DNA from: Peptacetobacter sp900550335
GTDB taxonomy: Bacteria > Bacillota > Clostridia > Peptostreptococcales > Peptostreptococcaceae
Assembly: GCF_047528295.1 (NCBI RefSeq)
Contig: NZ_CP180001.1
Span: 1,054,001 to 1,118,000 of the forward strand
DNA length: 64,000 nucleotides
Direction: 5' to 3'
Below the pieces are notes generated by a model, which did no database searches, was not told the origin of the DNA, and worked only from the letters and a program-made list of their open reading frames with translations. A program made the translations under genes and the position numbers. Below, one piece after another: positions 25,611-34,471 of the stretch (position 1 is the stretch's first letter; every line of letters starts with the position of its first letter).

Positions 25611-26687
25611 TTATCCAAATATTTTTTTTAATTCAGAAATCAATAAGATATTTTCCTCAGGTTTTAATATACAAACCCTAAAGAAATACTCATCCAATCC
25701 ATCAAATGATGCACAATCCCTTATTATTATTCTTTCAGGAATTAGCTCATTTCTCAATTCTTCTGCTGTCATTCTTCTATCAACTATCTCACAAAGAACA
25801 AAGTTTCCATAAGTGTTATAAACTTTAACACCTGGAAGAAATCTCAGTTCACTTTCAAGATAATCTCTCTCCTTGCTCATATGCTCGATAGTTTCGTTTA
25901 TGAAATCATCATCGACAAACATAATCTCACCCATTCTAGATGCGACAACGTTTATATTCCAAAGGTCAAGTCTTTTATTTATAGCTTCTTTAACCTTTTC
26001 ATTTGAAATAAGTCCGTATCCAAGTCTGATACCAGGAGTAGAGAAGAACTTAGAAGTCCCTCTTATCACAAATAAATTGTCGAACTCGTCTACAAGTGGA
26101 GTAGAAGAGTATTTTGATGTATCTGTGAATTCAACATAAGTTTCGTCAATCATCACATAACATCCACAAGTAGATACTATTTCTCTTATTTGTTCCTTAG
26201 AAAATGCGAATCCTGTAGGGTTGCAAGGGTTACAAATTATAAGAAGTTCGTATCCACCTTCTTTGACAGTATTCGCTAAATCTATAGGATCTATTTCAAA
26301 GTTATTTTCTTTTTTAGAGTAGTATTTTTTTATTTCGCAGCCGATTTTGTTTAACTCTTTTTCATATTCAGAATATGCTGGAGACACAAGTACTGCTTTT
26401 TTAGGATTAACTGTGCCGATAAATGAAGAGATTAGCTCAGTTGCACCACTTCCAAGTACTATATTTTCGCTGTTGCATTTGCAATATGTTGATATAGATT
26501 TTTTTAATTCAACGTATTCTGGATCAGGATACATTGAAACCATGTCTATATTGTCTATTACATACTGTTTAGCCTTTTTTGAAGAGCCAAATGGATTTAT
26601 ATTTGAACTGAAATCCATGAAGTCCTCTTTTGAAAATCCGTATTTTGCGGAAAGTTCATATAAATTTGCACCGTGATTTACACTCAT
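25611..26687 (-). CDS. CobD/HisC-like PLP aminotransferase
   Basis: A fold type I PLP enzyme of 358 aa. The N-terminus HGANLYELSAKYGFSKEDFM then DFSSNINPFG is the pattern of L-threonine-O-3-phosphate decarboxylase (CobD), the relative of histidinol-phosphate aminotransferase used in cobalamin side-chain synthesis. The PLP lysine lies in RGTSKFFSTPGIRLGYG, and the CNPCNPTG and DETYVEF motifs are present. No cobalamin or histidine gene lies nearby, so the true substrate is open. The ATG at 26687 sits behind GGGAGGT; a TTG at 26702 would overlap that site. Confidence 0.8.
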   Translation of the reverse strand: MSVNHGANLYELSAKYGFSKEDFMDFSSNINPFGSSKKAKQYVIDNIDMVSMYPDPEYVELKKSISTYCKCNSENIVLGSGATELISSFIGTVNPKKAVLVSPAYSEYEKELNKIGCEIKKYYSKKENNFEIDPIDLANTVKEGGYELLIICNPCNPTGFAFSKEQIREIVSTCGCYVMIDETYVEFTDTSKYSSTPLVDEFDNLFVIRGTSKFFSTPGIRLGYGLISNEKVKEAINKRLDLWNINVVASRMGEIMFVDDDFINETIEHMSKERDYLESELRFLPGVKVYNTYGNFVLCEIVDRRMTAEELRNELIPERIIIRDCASFDGLDEYFFRVCILKPEENILLISELKKIFG

Positions 26688-26745
26688 AATGATACCTCCC
26701 AAATGTTATTTATCGTATTTTTACCATATTCTTATCTTATTAATC

Positions 26746-27003
26746 TTATTCGTCGAAGTTTATGATAAATTCTTCATCACCACTGTTTATTTTAAGAACA
26801 GAAAGGTTGAAGTTGTCATCGAATATAGAAACGTTGTAAGTGAATACATCTCCGTTATCTTTTTTAGATAATAAAAGATATGTTCCGTTTTCTTTGTCCT
26901 CTATTTCATCGCATATATCGTTGTAAACCTCTTCACCAGTGAAAAGTCCAGTATATCCTGATGCTTTTATTTTTTCTTCTATTGCTCTGTATAATTCTTC
27001 CAT
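26746..27003 (-). CDS. small conserved-looking protein of unknown function
   Basis: An 85-aa soluble acidic protein, MEELYRAIEEKIKASGYTGL onward, with an alternating beta-rich second half (FTYNVSIFDDNFNLSVLKIN). AGAGGTG lies 5 bases before the ATG. It lies 58 bases upstream of the CobD-like gene on the same strand. No family recognised. Confidence 0.7.
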   Translation of the reverse strand: MEELYRAIEEKIKASGYTGLFTGEEVYNDICDEIEDKENGTYLLLSKKDNGDVFTYNVSIFDDNFNLSVLKINSGDEEFIINFDE

Positions 27004-27376
27004 TTTGTCACCTCTTTTGAAATTTATCTCGTAAATTTATTATAACATATAAGAGTGAGAATTAGATTAAAGTAAAATAACAGAAAAAATTTTATTATAT
27101 TGTATTGATATAAAATAATATTTTAGATAATTAAAATTTACATAAAATAATAGTTTAGATGATTAAAGATAAAAACAATACTTTAAAAATTCAGAAAATA
27201 TTGACTATATAGAAAAAAAGTAGTAAGATAAAACCTATAAAAAAGAATGAAAATAATAAATTTAAAAAGGAAATAAAAATTTATTAAAAAACAAAATTAA
27301 ATTTAAAGCTAAATTAAACTTAAAACAAAATTAAGTTAAAAAACAAATTAAAAATCAAGTTGAGGGGGATAAAAAA
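27004..27376. other. AT-rich divergent intergenic region
   Basis: Almost entirely A and T, with short repeated words such as AAATTAAA and AAACAAAATTAA near 27290-27350. Promoters for the divergent genes must lie here. I see no gene or structured RNA. Confidence 0.55.
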
Positions 27377-27943
27377 ATGATATTAGAATACGACAAAGCA
27401 CTGGAAATACTTAAAAAATACAATCAGGATGATTTCCATATAAGACATGGGGAAGTTGTTTCTGGGGTGATGAGATATTTTGCTAAGGAATATGATCCTG
27501 AGAGAGAAGATTTTTGGGCAACTGTTGGACTACTTCATGATATAGATTTTGAGATGTATCCAGACGAACATTGTATTAAGGCAGAAGAACTTTTAAGAGA
27601 GAATGGATATGATGAAGAGTTTATCCATGCGGTTGTTTGCCACGCGTATGGAATATGTGAAGGGTTAGAAAAGAAACCAGAGCATATAATGGAAAAGATT
27701 TTATTTGCTACAGATGAGCTTACTGGACTTATAGGTGCGGTTGCGATAATGAGACCTTCTAAGAGTGTTATGGATTTAGAGTTGAAATCTGTTAAGAAGA
27801 AATTTAAAACTCCTAAGTTTGCAGCAGGATGTTCAAGAGATACAATCAAAAAAGGTGCAGAAGAACTAGGATGGGAATTGGATGAACTAATGCAGAGAAC
27901 AATAGATGCAATGAGAAGTTTATCTGATAGAATGAAAATATAA
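27377..27943 (+). CDS. HD-domain phosphohydrolase
   Basis: The 188-aa protein is a metal-dependent phosphohydrolase of the HD superfamily. Metal-binding residues: His22 or His24 (IRHGEVV), His54-Asp55 in LLHDIDFE, His89 (VVCHAYG) and a later Asp. The arrangement resembles the small cytoplasmic HDIG proteins; the substrate is probably a nucleotide but is not shown by the sequence. AGGGGG precedes the ATG. The last codons and stop lie in the outer arm of giant hairpin copy C. Confidence 0.85.
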   Translation: MILEYDKALEILKKYNQDDFHIRHGEVVSGVMRYFAKEYDPEREDFWATVGLLHDIDFEMYPDEHCIKAEELLRENGYDEEFIHAVVCHAYGICEGLEKKPEHIMEKILFATDELTGLIGAVAIMRPSKSVMDLELKSVKKKFKTPKFAAGCSRDTIKKGAEELGWELDELMQRTIDAMRSLSDRMKI

Positions 27944-28085
27944 GAGGTCAATATTATAAATGCTATCCGTTCCAGGCTTCGACGCTTTCTTTGTTTTATT
28001 CGAACTACGTTCGAACAACAAAGTTGAAAGCGTCTGTAGATTGTCACCGGATAGCATTTATTTCTATTGCCCTACTATATTTTCA
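27932..28085 (+). repeat. giant hairpin repeat, copy C (end of the HD gene)
   Basis: Outer arms: ATGAAAATATA (inside the end of the HD gene) pairs with TATATTTTCAT, and AATGCTATCCG with CGGATAGCATT, perfect over 11 bases and longer with small gaps. The motifs TCCAGGCTTC and GTAGATTGTC are kept. The inner stem is GACGCTTTC/GAAAGCGTC. The usual ATTTATGTAACACATTT cap is replaced by a second stem, TTTGTT with AACAAAG, and TTCGAACTACGTTCGAA. It is the most divergent copy, and it shows that the pairing rather than the stem sequence is conserved. Confidence 0.75.
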
Positions 28086-28110
28086 TCTCAGATTTTGAAA
28101 GAGTAGGTGT

Positions 28111-28165
28111 AGTCGCTGCAATTTAATTTGTGTTAGCACGCAAAATTTTTAGCTACTGAAAAATC
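28111..28165 (+). repeat. decayed 3' half of a giant hairpin repeat
   Basis: AGTCGCTGCAATTTAATTT, then CAAAATTTTTAGCTACTGAA AAATC, resembles the right arm of copy D (GTCGGTGCGATTTAATTT and ACAAAATTTTATCTACTGAA). No matching left arm or TCCAGGCTTC motif is nearby, so it looks like a leftover of an older copy or of a recombination between copies. Confidence 0.45.
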
Positions 28166-28240
28166 AACTTCGATGAGTTATATACTACAACTTAGGATTC
28201 AAAACTTGATAGTTTTGTAAAAAAGAGGTATATTATAGAT

Positions 28241-28304
28241 AAGAATTGCGGTGGATGTCTTCGGACTACACTTGGAGGAACCTGATGCGTCGGGTTCCTT
28301 TTGT
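28241..28304 (+). ncRNA. candidate small RNA with its own promoter and terminator
   Basis: TTGATA at 28206-28211 and TATATT at 28229-28234 (spacer 17) would start a transcript near 28241. It contains a UUCG-capped hairpin (GTC TTCG GAC at about 28258) and ends with GGAACC/GGGTTCC at 28277-28298 followed by four T. The region is GC-rich against its surroundings. I do not recognise the RNA. It does not match a purine riboswitch, although hpt lies 280 bases downstream with its own promoter. Confidence 0.45.
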
Positions 28305-28320
28305 ATATTATATAAAAATC

Positions 28321-28366
28321 TGTGCTGTTGTATAAATATTTTACATTTTATGACAGCACTTTTTTA
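28321..28366 (+). terminator. intrinsic terminator
   Basis: GTGCTGT pairs with ACAGCAC, extended by TATAAA with TTTTAT inside; six T follow. It insulates hpt from upstream transcription. Confidence 0.75.
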
Positions 28367-28464
28367 TTGGATTGATTGATATGTTTAAACTATCTAAATA
28401 ATTAATTGAAAAATTGTAACAGTTAACTTTTATATTTAAATATATAACAAAATGGAATTTTTAT

Positions 28465-28492
28465 TTGAAAAAGCTTTGTTTTAGAGTATAAT
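28465..28492 (+). promoter_or_regulatory. promoter of hpt
   Basis: TTGAAA at 28465-28470 and TATAAT at 28487-28492, spacer 16; about 90 nt of leader before the ATG. Confidence 0.7.
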
Positions 28493-28585
28493 ATATAATA
28501 TCTAAAAATTATTTTTGATGAGAAATTCTTTTTTAAAGGATATTAATAAATTCTAAATAACCCAGAGAACTGGTAGGAGGAAATT

Positions 28586-29116
28586 ATGTACAAAGTAACT
28601 GGAAAGATGTTCACAGAAGAACAGATAAGAGAAAAGGTAGTAGAATTAGGTAAACAGATAGAAAATGACTACAAAGGTGAAGAAGTTTTAGTAGTTGGTA
28701 TATTAAAAGGTGCAAATGTGTTCACTTGTGACCTTATAAGACAAATAGACTTAGATGTAAAAATCGACTTTATGAGTGTTTCAAGCTATGGAAGTGGAAC
28801 TGAGTCTTCAGGTACAGTTAGAATATTAAAAGACTTAGATACAGATATAAAAGGAAGAAATGTTCTTATAGTTGAAGATATAATCGATTCAGGTAGAACT
28901 CTTAGCAACTTAGTTAAAGAGTTACAGATAAGAGAGCCAAAGAGCTTAAAATTATGTACTCTATTAGACAAACCAAGCAGAAGAGTTGTAGATGTTGATG
29001 TTGAATACGTTGGATTTGAAATAGAAGATAAATTCATAGTAGGATATGGAATAGACTACGCTGAAAAATATAGAAACCTTCCTTATATAGGAATAGTTGA
29101 AGATGTAGCAGAATAA
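28586..29116 (+). CDS. hpt: hypoxanthine phosphoribosyltransferase
   Basis: The enzyme salvages hypoxanthine and guanine to IMP and GMP using PRPP. The 176-aa product has the usual length. The PRPP-binding motif VLIVEDIIDSGRTL lies at about 93-106, with the flexible loop around SVSSYGSGTESSG (64-76) and KLCTLLDKPSRR near the base-binding region. AGGAGG precedes the ATG. The gene stands alone with its own promoter and a short terminator-like hairpin. Confidence 0.97.
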   Translation: MYKVTGKMFTEEQIREKVVELGKQIENDYKGEEVLVVGILKGANVFTCDLIRQIDLDVKIDFMSVSSYGSGTESSGTVRILKDLDTDIKGRNVLIVEDIIDSGRTLSNLVKELQIREPKSLKLCTLLDKPSRRVVDVDVEYVGFEIEDKFIVGYGIDYAEKYRNLPYIGIVEDVAE

Positions 29117-29135
29117 TTAGATATAATTAATATAA

Positions 29136-29163
29136 AAAGGCATGCTTTTTAAGTATGCCTTTA
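29136..29163 (+). terminator. weak intrinsic terminator of hpt
   Basis: AAAGGCATGCTT and AAGTATGCCTTT pair around a T-rich loop; only three T follow, so termination may be partial. Confidence 0.6.
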
Positions 29164-29213
29164 AATTTGTGGATGTATGAAAAATAAATATTATATCGGA
29201 AAGGATAGATTTG

Positions 29214-30125
29214 ATGAATATAAATTATTTTGAGCATATTCAGGCTCCGATACTTTTGTTTTTCCAGAGTATTAGGAACCCAATTTTAAATATTCTATTT
29301 TTATTCTTTACAATAAGTACAGAGACACCAGTTGTAGTGTTATTTACAGCGCTTATGTATTGGTGTATTGATAAGAAAATAGGACGGAGAATGTTGTACT
29401 CACTTACAGGAAATATTGCCTTAAATGGGGCAATTAAGGACTATTTTAAGGTGGAAAGACCTATTGGAAAATTTGGACTTGAGTCTATGAGAGTTGAGAC
29501 GGCTACAGGATATTCATTCCCAAGTGGGCACACTCAGACTGCGACTACATTTTGGACTTCTTTAGCAGTTCAGTTAAAGAAGAAATTGGTTTATGCTTTA
29601 GCAGTAGTTATGGCTGTAGGTGCTGGGATTTCAAGACTTTATTTAGCTGTTCATTGGCCAATGGATGTTGTTGTAGGGCTTATTCTTGGATTTTTATTTA
29701 CTCTACTTTTGATAAAGATAATGGATAGATCTGAAAAAAGTGGAAAATATTGGGAAATGATACTGATTTTAGTTCCACTTGCGATAATGGTATTTGTGCT
29801 AAAGAGCAGCGATTATACTAAGCTTTTTGCACTTATGTTTGGATTTACTGTAGGATATATTTTAGAGAGAGAATATGTATTTTTTGAAGTTATAGATAAA
29901 AAAAATCTGAGCAGTGGAGAAATTATTAGAAAAAATGGAAAAAGATTCTTAATAGGGATGCTTAGTTTAGGTGTTGTTTATTTAGGCTTAAAGCTTGTAT
30001 TTTCTTTATTTGGAGCAACTGATGGAAGTACACTTGATATGGTACTAGATTTTGTTAGATATTCGGCTGTTGTGATTCAAGGTGTAGCAGGTGCTCCATA
30101 TTTATTCAAAAAAATGGGAATATAA
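29214..30125 (+). CDS. PAP2-family membrane phosphatase
   Basis: The 303-aa integral membrane protein has about eight hydrophobic segments and the three acid-phosphatase motifs: KDYFKVERP (75-83), SFPSGHTQ (101-108) and SRLYLAVHWPMD (140-151), with catalytic His106 and His147. The family removes phosphate from lipids such as phosphatidate or undecaprenyl pyrophosphate; the length and extra C-terminal helices (GEIIRKNGKRFLIGML region) do not settle which. GGAAAGGA precedes the ATG at 29214, preferred over the TTG at 29211. Confidence 0.9.
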   Translation: MNINYFEHIQAPILLFFQSIRNPILNILFLFFTISTETPVVVLFTALMYWCIDKKIGRRMLYSLTGNIALNGAIKDYFKVERPIGKFGLESMRVETATGYSFPSGHTQTATTFWTSLAVQLKKKLVYALAVVMAVGAGISRLYLAVHWPMDVVVGLILGFLFTLLLIKIMDRSEKSGKYWEMILILVPLAIMVFVLKSSDYTKLFALMFGFTVGYILEREYVFFEVIDKKNLSSGEIIRKNGKRFLIGMLSLGVVYLGLKLVFSLFGATDGSTLDMVLDFVRYSAVVIQGVAGAPYLFKKMGI

Positions 30126-30185
30126 TTTTTAGATAAGTTTTTTTAGATAAGGGTTTTTATAAAATTCTTAGGAAAGGAAATAATT

Positions 30186-31412
30186 ATGAAAAAGGTTGTT
30201 ATAATAGGTGCTGGGCCTGCAGGTATGACCGCGGCATATTCGGCATCGAAAAATGGTATAGATGTTGTTTTGGTGGAGAAAAACGAGAGAGTAGGTAGAA
30301 AGCTACTGATAACAGGAAAAGGTAGATGCAATATAACAAACAACTGCGAGGTTGAGGAGTTAATTGCAAATGTAAATACAAACGGGAAATTTTTATACAG
30401 TGCATTCTACACATTTACAAATGATGCTGTTATGGAGATGTTTGAAAGCCTAGGTGTTAGGTTAAAGACAGAGAGGGGAAATAGGGTGTTCCCTGAGAGC
30501 GATAGGGCAATGGATGTCGTTGATGCGATGGCTAGACTTATAAAGAGAAAAAATATTAAGTTAGTTACAGGAAAAACTGTTAAAGATATAAAGGAAAAGA
30601 ATGGAAAAGTTGAGTCTGTTGTTTTAAGTGACGGAAAAGAGATTAAGGCAGATGCAGTTATAATTGCGACAGGTGGTGCGAGTTATCAGAGAACAGGTTC
30701 TACAGGAGACGGATATAGACTTGCTGAAAAATTAGGTCATAAGATAACTCCTCTTAAACCTTCTTTAATAGGTCTTGAGATACAGGAAGATTTTGTATCT
30801 AAGTTAAAAGGTCTTAGTCTTAGAAATGTGGCAATAAATGTATATGGAAAGAAAAATAAGAAAATATACGACGATTTTGGAGAAATGGAATTCACTGATT
30901 ACGGTGTAGATGGGCCGATTATAAAATCTGCAAGTTGTATAATGAGGGATTTATCTAAGGAAAGTTATAAGATTTCTTTAGATTTAAAACCAGCTCTAGA
31001 CCACGAAAAGCTTGATAAAAGAGTTCAGAGAGATTTCCAGAAATATATAAATAAGAGATTTGAAAACTCACTATCAGATTTACTTCCAAGTAAGATGATA
31101 CCAGTAATCGTGGAACTTTCTGGCATAGATCCAGCTACTCCGGTAAATTCTATAACTAAGGAAGAAAGAAGAAATCTTGTAAATACAATTAAAAATATTG
31201 AGATGCACGTTAAGAGATATAGACCTATGGAGGAAGCAATAGTTACTTCTGGTGGGGTTAAGACATCTGAGATAAATTCTAGTACTATGGAGTCTAAGTT
31301 AGTTGAGGGGCTTTATTTTGCTGGGGAAGTGATAGATGTTGATGCTTACACTGGAGGATTTAACTTACAGATTGCGTTCTCTACGGGATATTTAGCAGGA
31401 ATGAGTATATAA
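30186..31412 (+). CDS. BaiN/RdsA-family NAD(P)/FAD-dependent oxidoreductase (HI0933-like)
   Basis: A 408-aa flavoprotein. The N-terminal dinucleotide-binding motif is VVIIGAGPAGMTAAYSAS (4-21), followed by LLITGKGRCNITN at about 40-52, a hallmark of the HI0933/YhiN family. A C-terminal FAD-binding stretch is GLYFAGEVIDVDAYTGGFN. BaiN of Clostridium scindens, of this family, reduces bile acid intermediates; most members have no proven substrate. AGGAAAGG precedes the ATG. Giant hairpin copy D follows 10 bases after the stop. Confidence 0.9.
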   Translation: MKKVVIIGAGPAGMTAAYSASKNGIDVVLVEKNERVGRKLLITGKGRCNITNNCEVEELIANVNTNGKFLYSAFYTFTNDAVMEMFESLGVRLKTERGNRVFPESDRAMDVVDAMARLIKRKNIKLVTGKTVKDIKEKNGKVESVVLSDGKEIKADAVIIATGGASYQRTGSTGDGYRLAEKLGHKITPLKPSLIGLEIQEDFVSKLKGLSLRNVAINVYGKKNKKIYDDFGEMEFTDYGVDGPIIKSASCIMRDLSKESYKISLDLKPALDHEKLDKRVQRDFQKYINKRFENSLSDLLPSKMIPVIVELSGIDPATPVNSITKEERRNLVNTIKNIEMHVKRYRPMEEAIVTSGGVKTSEINSSTMESKLVEGLYFAGEVIDVDAYTGGFNLQIAFSTGYLAGMSI

Positions 31413-31422
31413 AATGAAGCAT

Positions 31423-31627
31423 AAAGCAGGTTATCACAATTATTTTCAGTAGTAATTTTGTATCCAACCGCAATTAATCGCCCTCCAGGCTTCAGCGACT
31501 CGCACATTTATGCTATGCAACACATTTATAAGTTGCGAGTCGCTTGTAGATTGTCGGTGCGATTTAATTTACGATTGTATACAAAATTTTATCTACTGAA
31601 AAATTCTTGTGAAACCTGCTTTTTTTA
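31423..31627 (+). repeat. giant hairpin repeat, copy D (downstream of the flavoprotein gene)
   Basis: Outer arms: AAAGCAGGTT with AACCTGCTTT, TTTTCAGTAG with CTACTGAAAA, AATTTTGTAT with ATACAAAATT and AATTAATCG with CGATTTAATT, with small bulges over about 75 bases. The conserved TCCAGGCTTCA and TTGTAGATTGTC flank a perfect inner stem GCGACTCGCA/TGCGAGTCGC. The cap is the usual one with six extra bases (ATTTATGctatgcAACACATTTA). A T-run after the last arm makes it a plausible terminator too. Confidence 0.8.
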
Positions 31628-31962
31628 TTTTATATATGTTGAGAAAAAAATGATGTTTAAGTATCTACTTATATTTCCCTTTTTTTACAAAATTTCTAAG
31701 TCTCTATTTATGTAATAATTAGTTGATAGTGGATTTTTGAGCTATTCTATTTACAAATATATAATAATAGTTTATTTCAAAAAGCAAATTTAGTTATTAA
31801 AATTTTTTAGGTATATATTAATTAGATTGTCCATTTTTAGCACTTTATTTTATTATAGGAAAATGTTTTTGAAAAAGTTTTACTTTTTATTTTTAGTATT
31901 ACTAAACTCTTGATTTTTCTGGAAATTTAAATTACAATAAAGAGTGAAAGGATGGGATTGCA

Positions 31963-32430
31963 ATGCTGGTAGAGGAACTTAATTTGGAAACTAGAAGCAA
32001 AATCTACACAATTACTAAAAAGGTTTTAAGAAAGTATCAAAAGGGAATCATTTCTGGTAAGCTGACATCTGACAAGTTTGTTCATAATATTTTAGGAGAT
32101 GTATCTATTCATGAGGTTCTTCCTGATGAGATTTTAGAGGAGAGCGATTTTATAGATTCATATCAAGATTATGTGGACAAGCTTATTTGTATTCAGAACG
32201 AAAATCTCATAAGAAGCAAAAATAGAAATTACAAAAAGGCTAATGAGAAACCAGATATGTCTAAAGTGATGAAGTTAAAACATCTTCTTAGTGATACTGG
32301 ATATGTTCTGTCTATTCCTTGTCAATATCTGACAATAAGTGATATTGATAATATAGCAAAATATATTACGACAGGAGCAATAGACTTAGGTAATGAAAAG
32401 ATTTACAACTACGTTTACAAAGAACACTAA
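31963..32430 (+). CDS. protein of unknown function
   Basis: A 155-aa soluble, mostly helical protein with balanced charges and no signal peptide or obvious metal motif. AAAGGA precedes the ATG. It is monocistronic, with about 330 AT-rich bases (31628-31962) upstream in which I see no feature and a strong terminator just after the stop. No family recognised. Confidence 0.65.
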   Translation: MLVEELNLETRSKIYTITKKVLRKYQKGIISGKLTSDKFVHNILGDVSIHEVLPDEILEESDFIDSYQDYVDKLICIQNENLIRSKNRNYKKANEKPDMSKVMKLKHLLSDTGYVLSIPCQYLTISDIDNIAKYITTGAIDLGNEKIYNYVYKEH

Positions 32431-32433
32431 AAC

Positions 32434-32495
32434 AAAAAAGGAGTAAACAGCCTCTTTAAATTCAAAAGATTTACAGACTGTTTACTCCTTTTTTA
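32434..32495 (+). terminator. intrinsic terminator
   Basis: AAAAAAGGAGTAAACAG and CTGTTTACTCCTTTTTT pair perfectly around a 27-base loop. The A- and T-runs lie within the stem ends. Confidence 0.8.
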
Positions 32496-32619
32496 TTTTT
32501 AACTAAAAATAGCTCAGAATATGTTAGAATATATATTAATTGAAAAGTAATTTCTTTAAGAAAAACTTAAAGAAAGTATATATAGATTTTTAAATAGACT
32601 TTGGATATAGGAGGTGAAG

Positions 32620-34413
32620 TTGCCGTTTTGGCAAATTGATATGACTGAAGAGTATATGAAACGAATGAAAAATTTGGTTGAGATTTCTAAGTTAGTTACA
32701 CAATCTCAAGATTTTTTCAAGATAAAGGATATTATCGTTAGCAAGATGCTAGATGTTGTACATCCAGCTAAGGCATGTGTAAATATTTTCTATAACGACG
32801 ATTTTAACTACGCATATCTAGTCTGTTCAAGTACTTTAAAGTACATTCCTACCGTTTTTGACGGTGTGGATAGACCTGAAGGAGCTAGAATAGACTTTGA
32901 TTTGTATCCAGATTATATAAGAGAGGCTGTTGAGGAAAAGAAAATAGTTTATATAAAGGACATATTTTTAGATGAGTCAGCAGCAAAAGAGAGAAATCTT
33001 GCTGAAAATGAAGGTTATTGTGGAAGAGCAGTATTTCCATTTGTTATAGAGGGGAAGGTTGTTGGATTTATGACTACTTTTACAACAGAAGGGGAAATTA
33101 TAAGCGATGAGGATATGAATTTTATAGCATCAGTTGCATCTCTTATGACACTTTCTATAGAGATAACTAGAAAAAATGAGTCTGTTCATAAATTAGTGAA
33201 TAAGCTTAGACAGGGAATGACATCTATAAATGAAGCTACTAGAAAGCTTTATGAAGACAAAAATATAGATACTTATTTAAAGGATTTAACTAAGCAGGCA
33301 GTTGAAATTACAGATAGTGAAGAGGCTATAATAATTTTAGATAAAAATGAAAAACATGGAAGAATAGTAAACTGCTACAATAAAAATGAGTGTAGAAGTA
33401 ATTTATTCTTAATGTTAGATGAAATTTCTGAAAATTATAAAGATGGAGACTTTGCAAATGACGTCGATATGATTCTTGAAAATGGATCTAAAATAAATAG
33501 TTATATATATCATAGGCTTATGGATGAGGATAGTAATTTAGGCTATATAATATGTGCAAATGCAACTAAGTACACAAAAGACGATATAAATATACTATCA
33601 ATACTTTCAAAACAGATAACTGTAGGTACTCAGCTTTATGAATACAACCAGAATGAGGTTAGACATAGAGTGCTTCAAAATGAGCTTTCTGTCTTAAATA
33701 AGCAGCAGAGACTTATAATGAACGATGCAAATATGATTTGTAATGGAAATAGACATCTTTACTGCTATCATCAGCCAGCAAAGGTTGTAGGTGGGGATTT
33801 CTATGATGCGGTTAGAATAAGCGATGATAAGGTTATTTATATAGTTGCCGATGTTATGGGACATGGTATAGTATCCAACTACATGGTAGCGCTTATAAAA
33901 GGTGCATTTAAGGTGCTTTGCAGACAGTTTGATAAGCCATCAGATATAATGAATAATCTTAATAAGATGCTTTTTGAAGAATTTGATAAGATGGAAGTTT
34001 TTTGTACAGGTATAGTTGCAAGTATAGATACTAAAGAAAATACGCTAACAGTATCAAATGCAGGACATTACAGTCCTGTTATTATACAAAATGATGGAAC
34101 TGTTGCAAAATATGTAAACTGTAAAAAAGGAATTCCTATAGGGGTTATAGAGGAACGGGAATACAAGGATAATCAGATAAGTATGGAAAATTATCCTATG
34201 ATATGTATGTTTACAGACGGAATTCTTGAGATTAAAAATAAGGATAAGGAAGAATTCGGTCAGGAAAGATTTGAAAAACTTCTTTGTGAAAATTATAAAT
34301 ACAGTCCTGAGTTTATTATAGAGAGAGCAAAAGAAGAATTTTACGCTTTTTCTGGAAAAAAAGAATACTCAGATGATATTATGATGGTTATGTTGAAGGA
34401 TAACTATATTTAA
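32620..34413 (+). CDS. GAF-domain PP2C-type serine phosphatase (SpoIIE/RsbU-like)
   Basis: The product is about 597 aa. AGGAGG at 32609-32614 overlaps an in-frame GTG, so the TTG at 32620 is the likely start; no better ATG has a site. Two GAF-like sensor domains occupy about 20-185 and 205-345. A SpoIIE-type PPM phosphatase domain fills 370-597, with metal-binding Asp in VVGGDFYDA and VADVMGHGI and a C-terminal SDDIMMVML. Such enzymes dephosphorylate an anti-sigma-factor antagonist in partner-switching signalling. No antagonist or anti-sigma factor is encoded nearby, so the target is elsewhere. Confidence 0.88.
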   Translation: MPFWQIDMTEEYMKRMKNLVEISKLVTQSQDFFKIKDIIVSKMLDVVHPAKACVNIFYNDDFNYAYLVCSSTLKYIPTVFDGVDRPEGARIDFDLYPDYIREAVEEKKIVYIKDIFLDESAAKERNLAENEGYCGRAVFPFVIEGKVVGFMTTFTTEGEIISDEDMNFIASVASLMTLSIEITRKNESVHKLVNKLRQGMTSINEATRKLYEDKNIDTYLKDLTKQAVEITDSEEAIIILDKNEKHGRIVNCYNKNECRSNLFLMLDEISENYKDGDFANDVDMILENGSKINSYIYHRLMDEDSNLGYIICANATKYTKDDINILSILSKQITVGTQLYEYNQNEVRHRVLQNELSVLNKQQRLIMNDANMICNGNRHLYCYHQPAKVVGGDFYDAVRISDDKVIYIVADVMGHGIVSNYMVALIKGAFKVLCRQFDKPSDIMNNLNKMLFEEFDKMEVFCTGIVASIDTKENTLTVSNAGHYSPVIIQNDGTVAKYVNCKKGIPIGVIEEREYKDNQISMENYPMICMFTDGILEIKNKDKEEFGQERFEKLLCENYKYSPEFIIERAKEEFYAFSGKKEYSDDIMMVMLKDNYI

Positions 34414-34471
34414 TATGCAGTATAATTTCATATAATATATAGATAAATAAATAAAATGGAGATTAGGAAAT

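Noticed and set aside
28241..28585. Purine riboswitch ahead of hpt
   Set aside because: None of the conserved junction bases of the purine aptamer is present, and hpt has its own promoter after the RNA's terminator.
31458..31715. 85-residue open frame on the + strand
   Set aside because: It lies across giant hairpin copy D, has no ribosome-binding site, and its composition follows the repeat.
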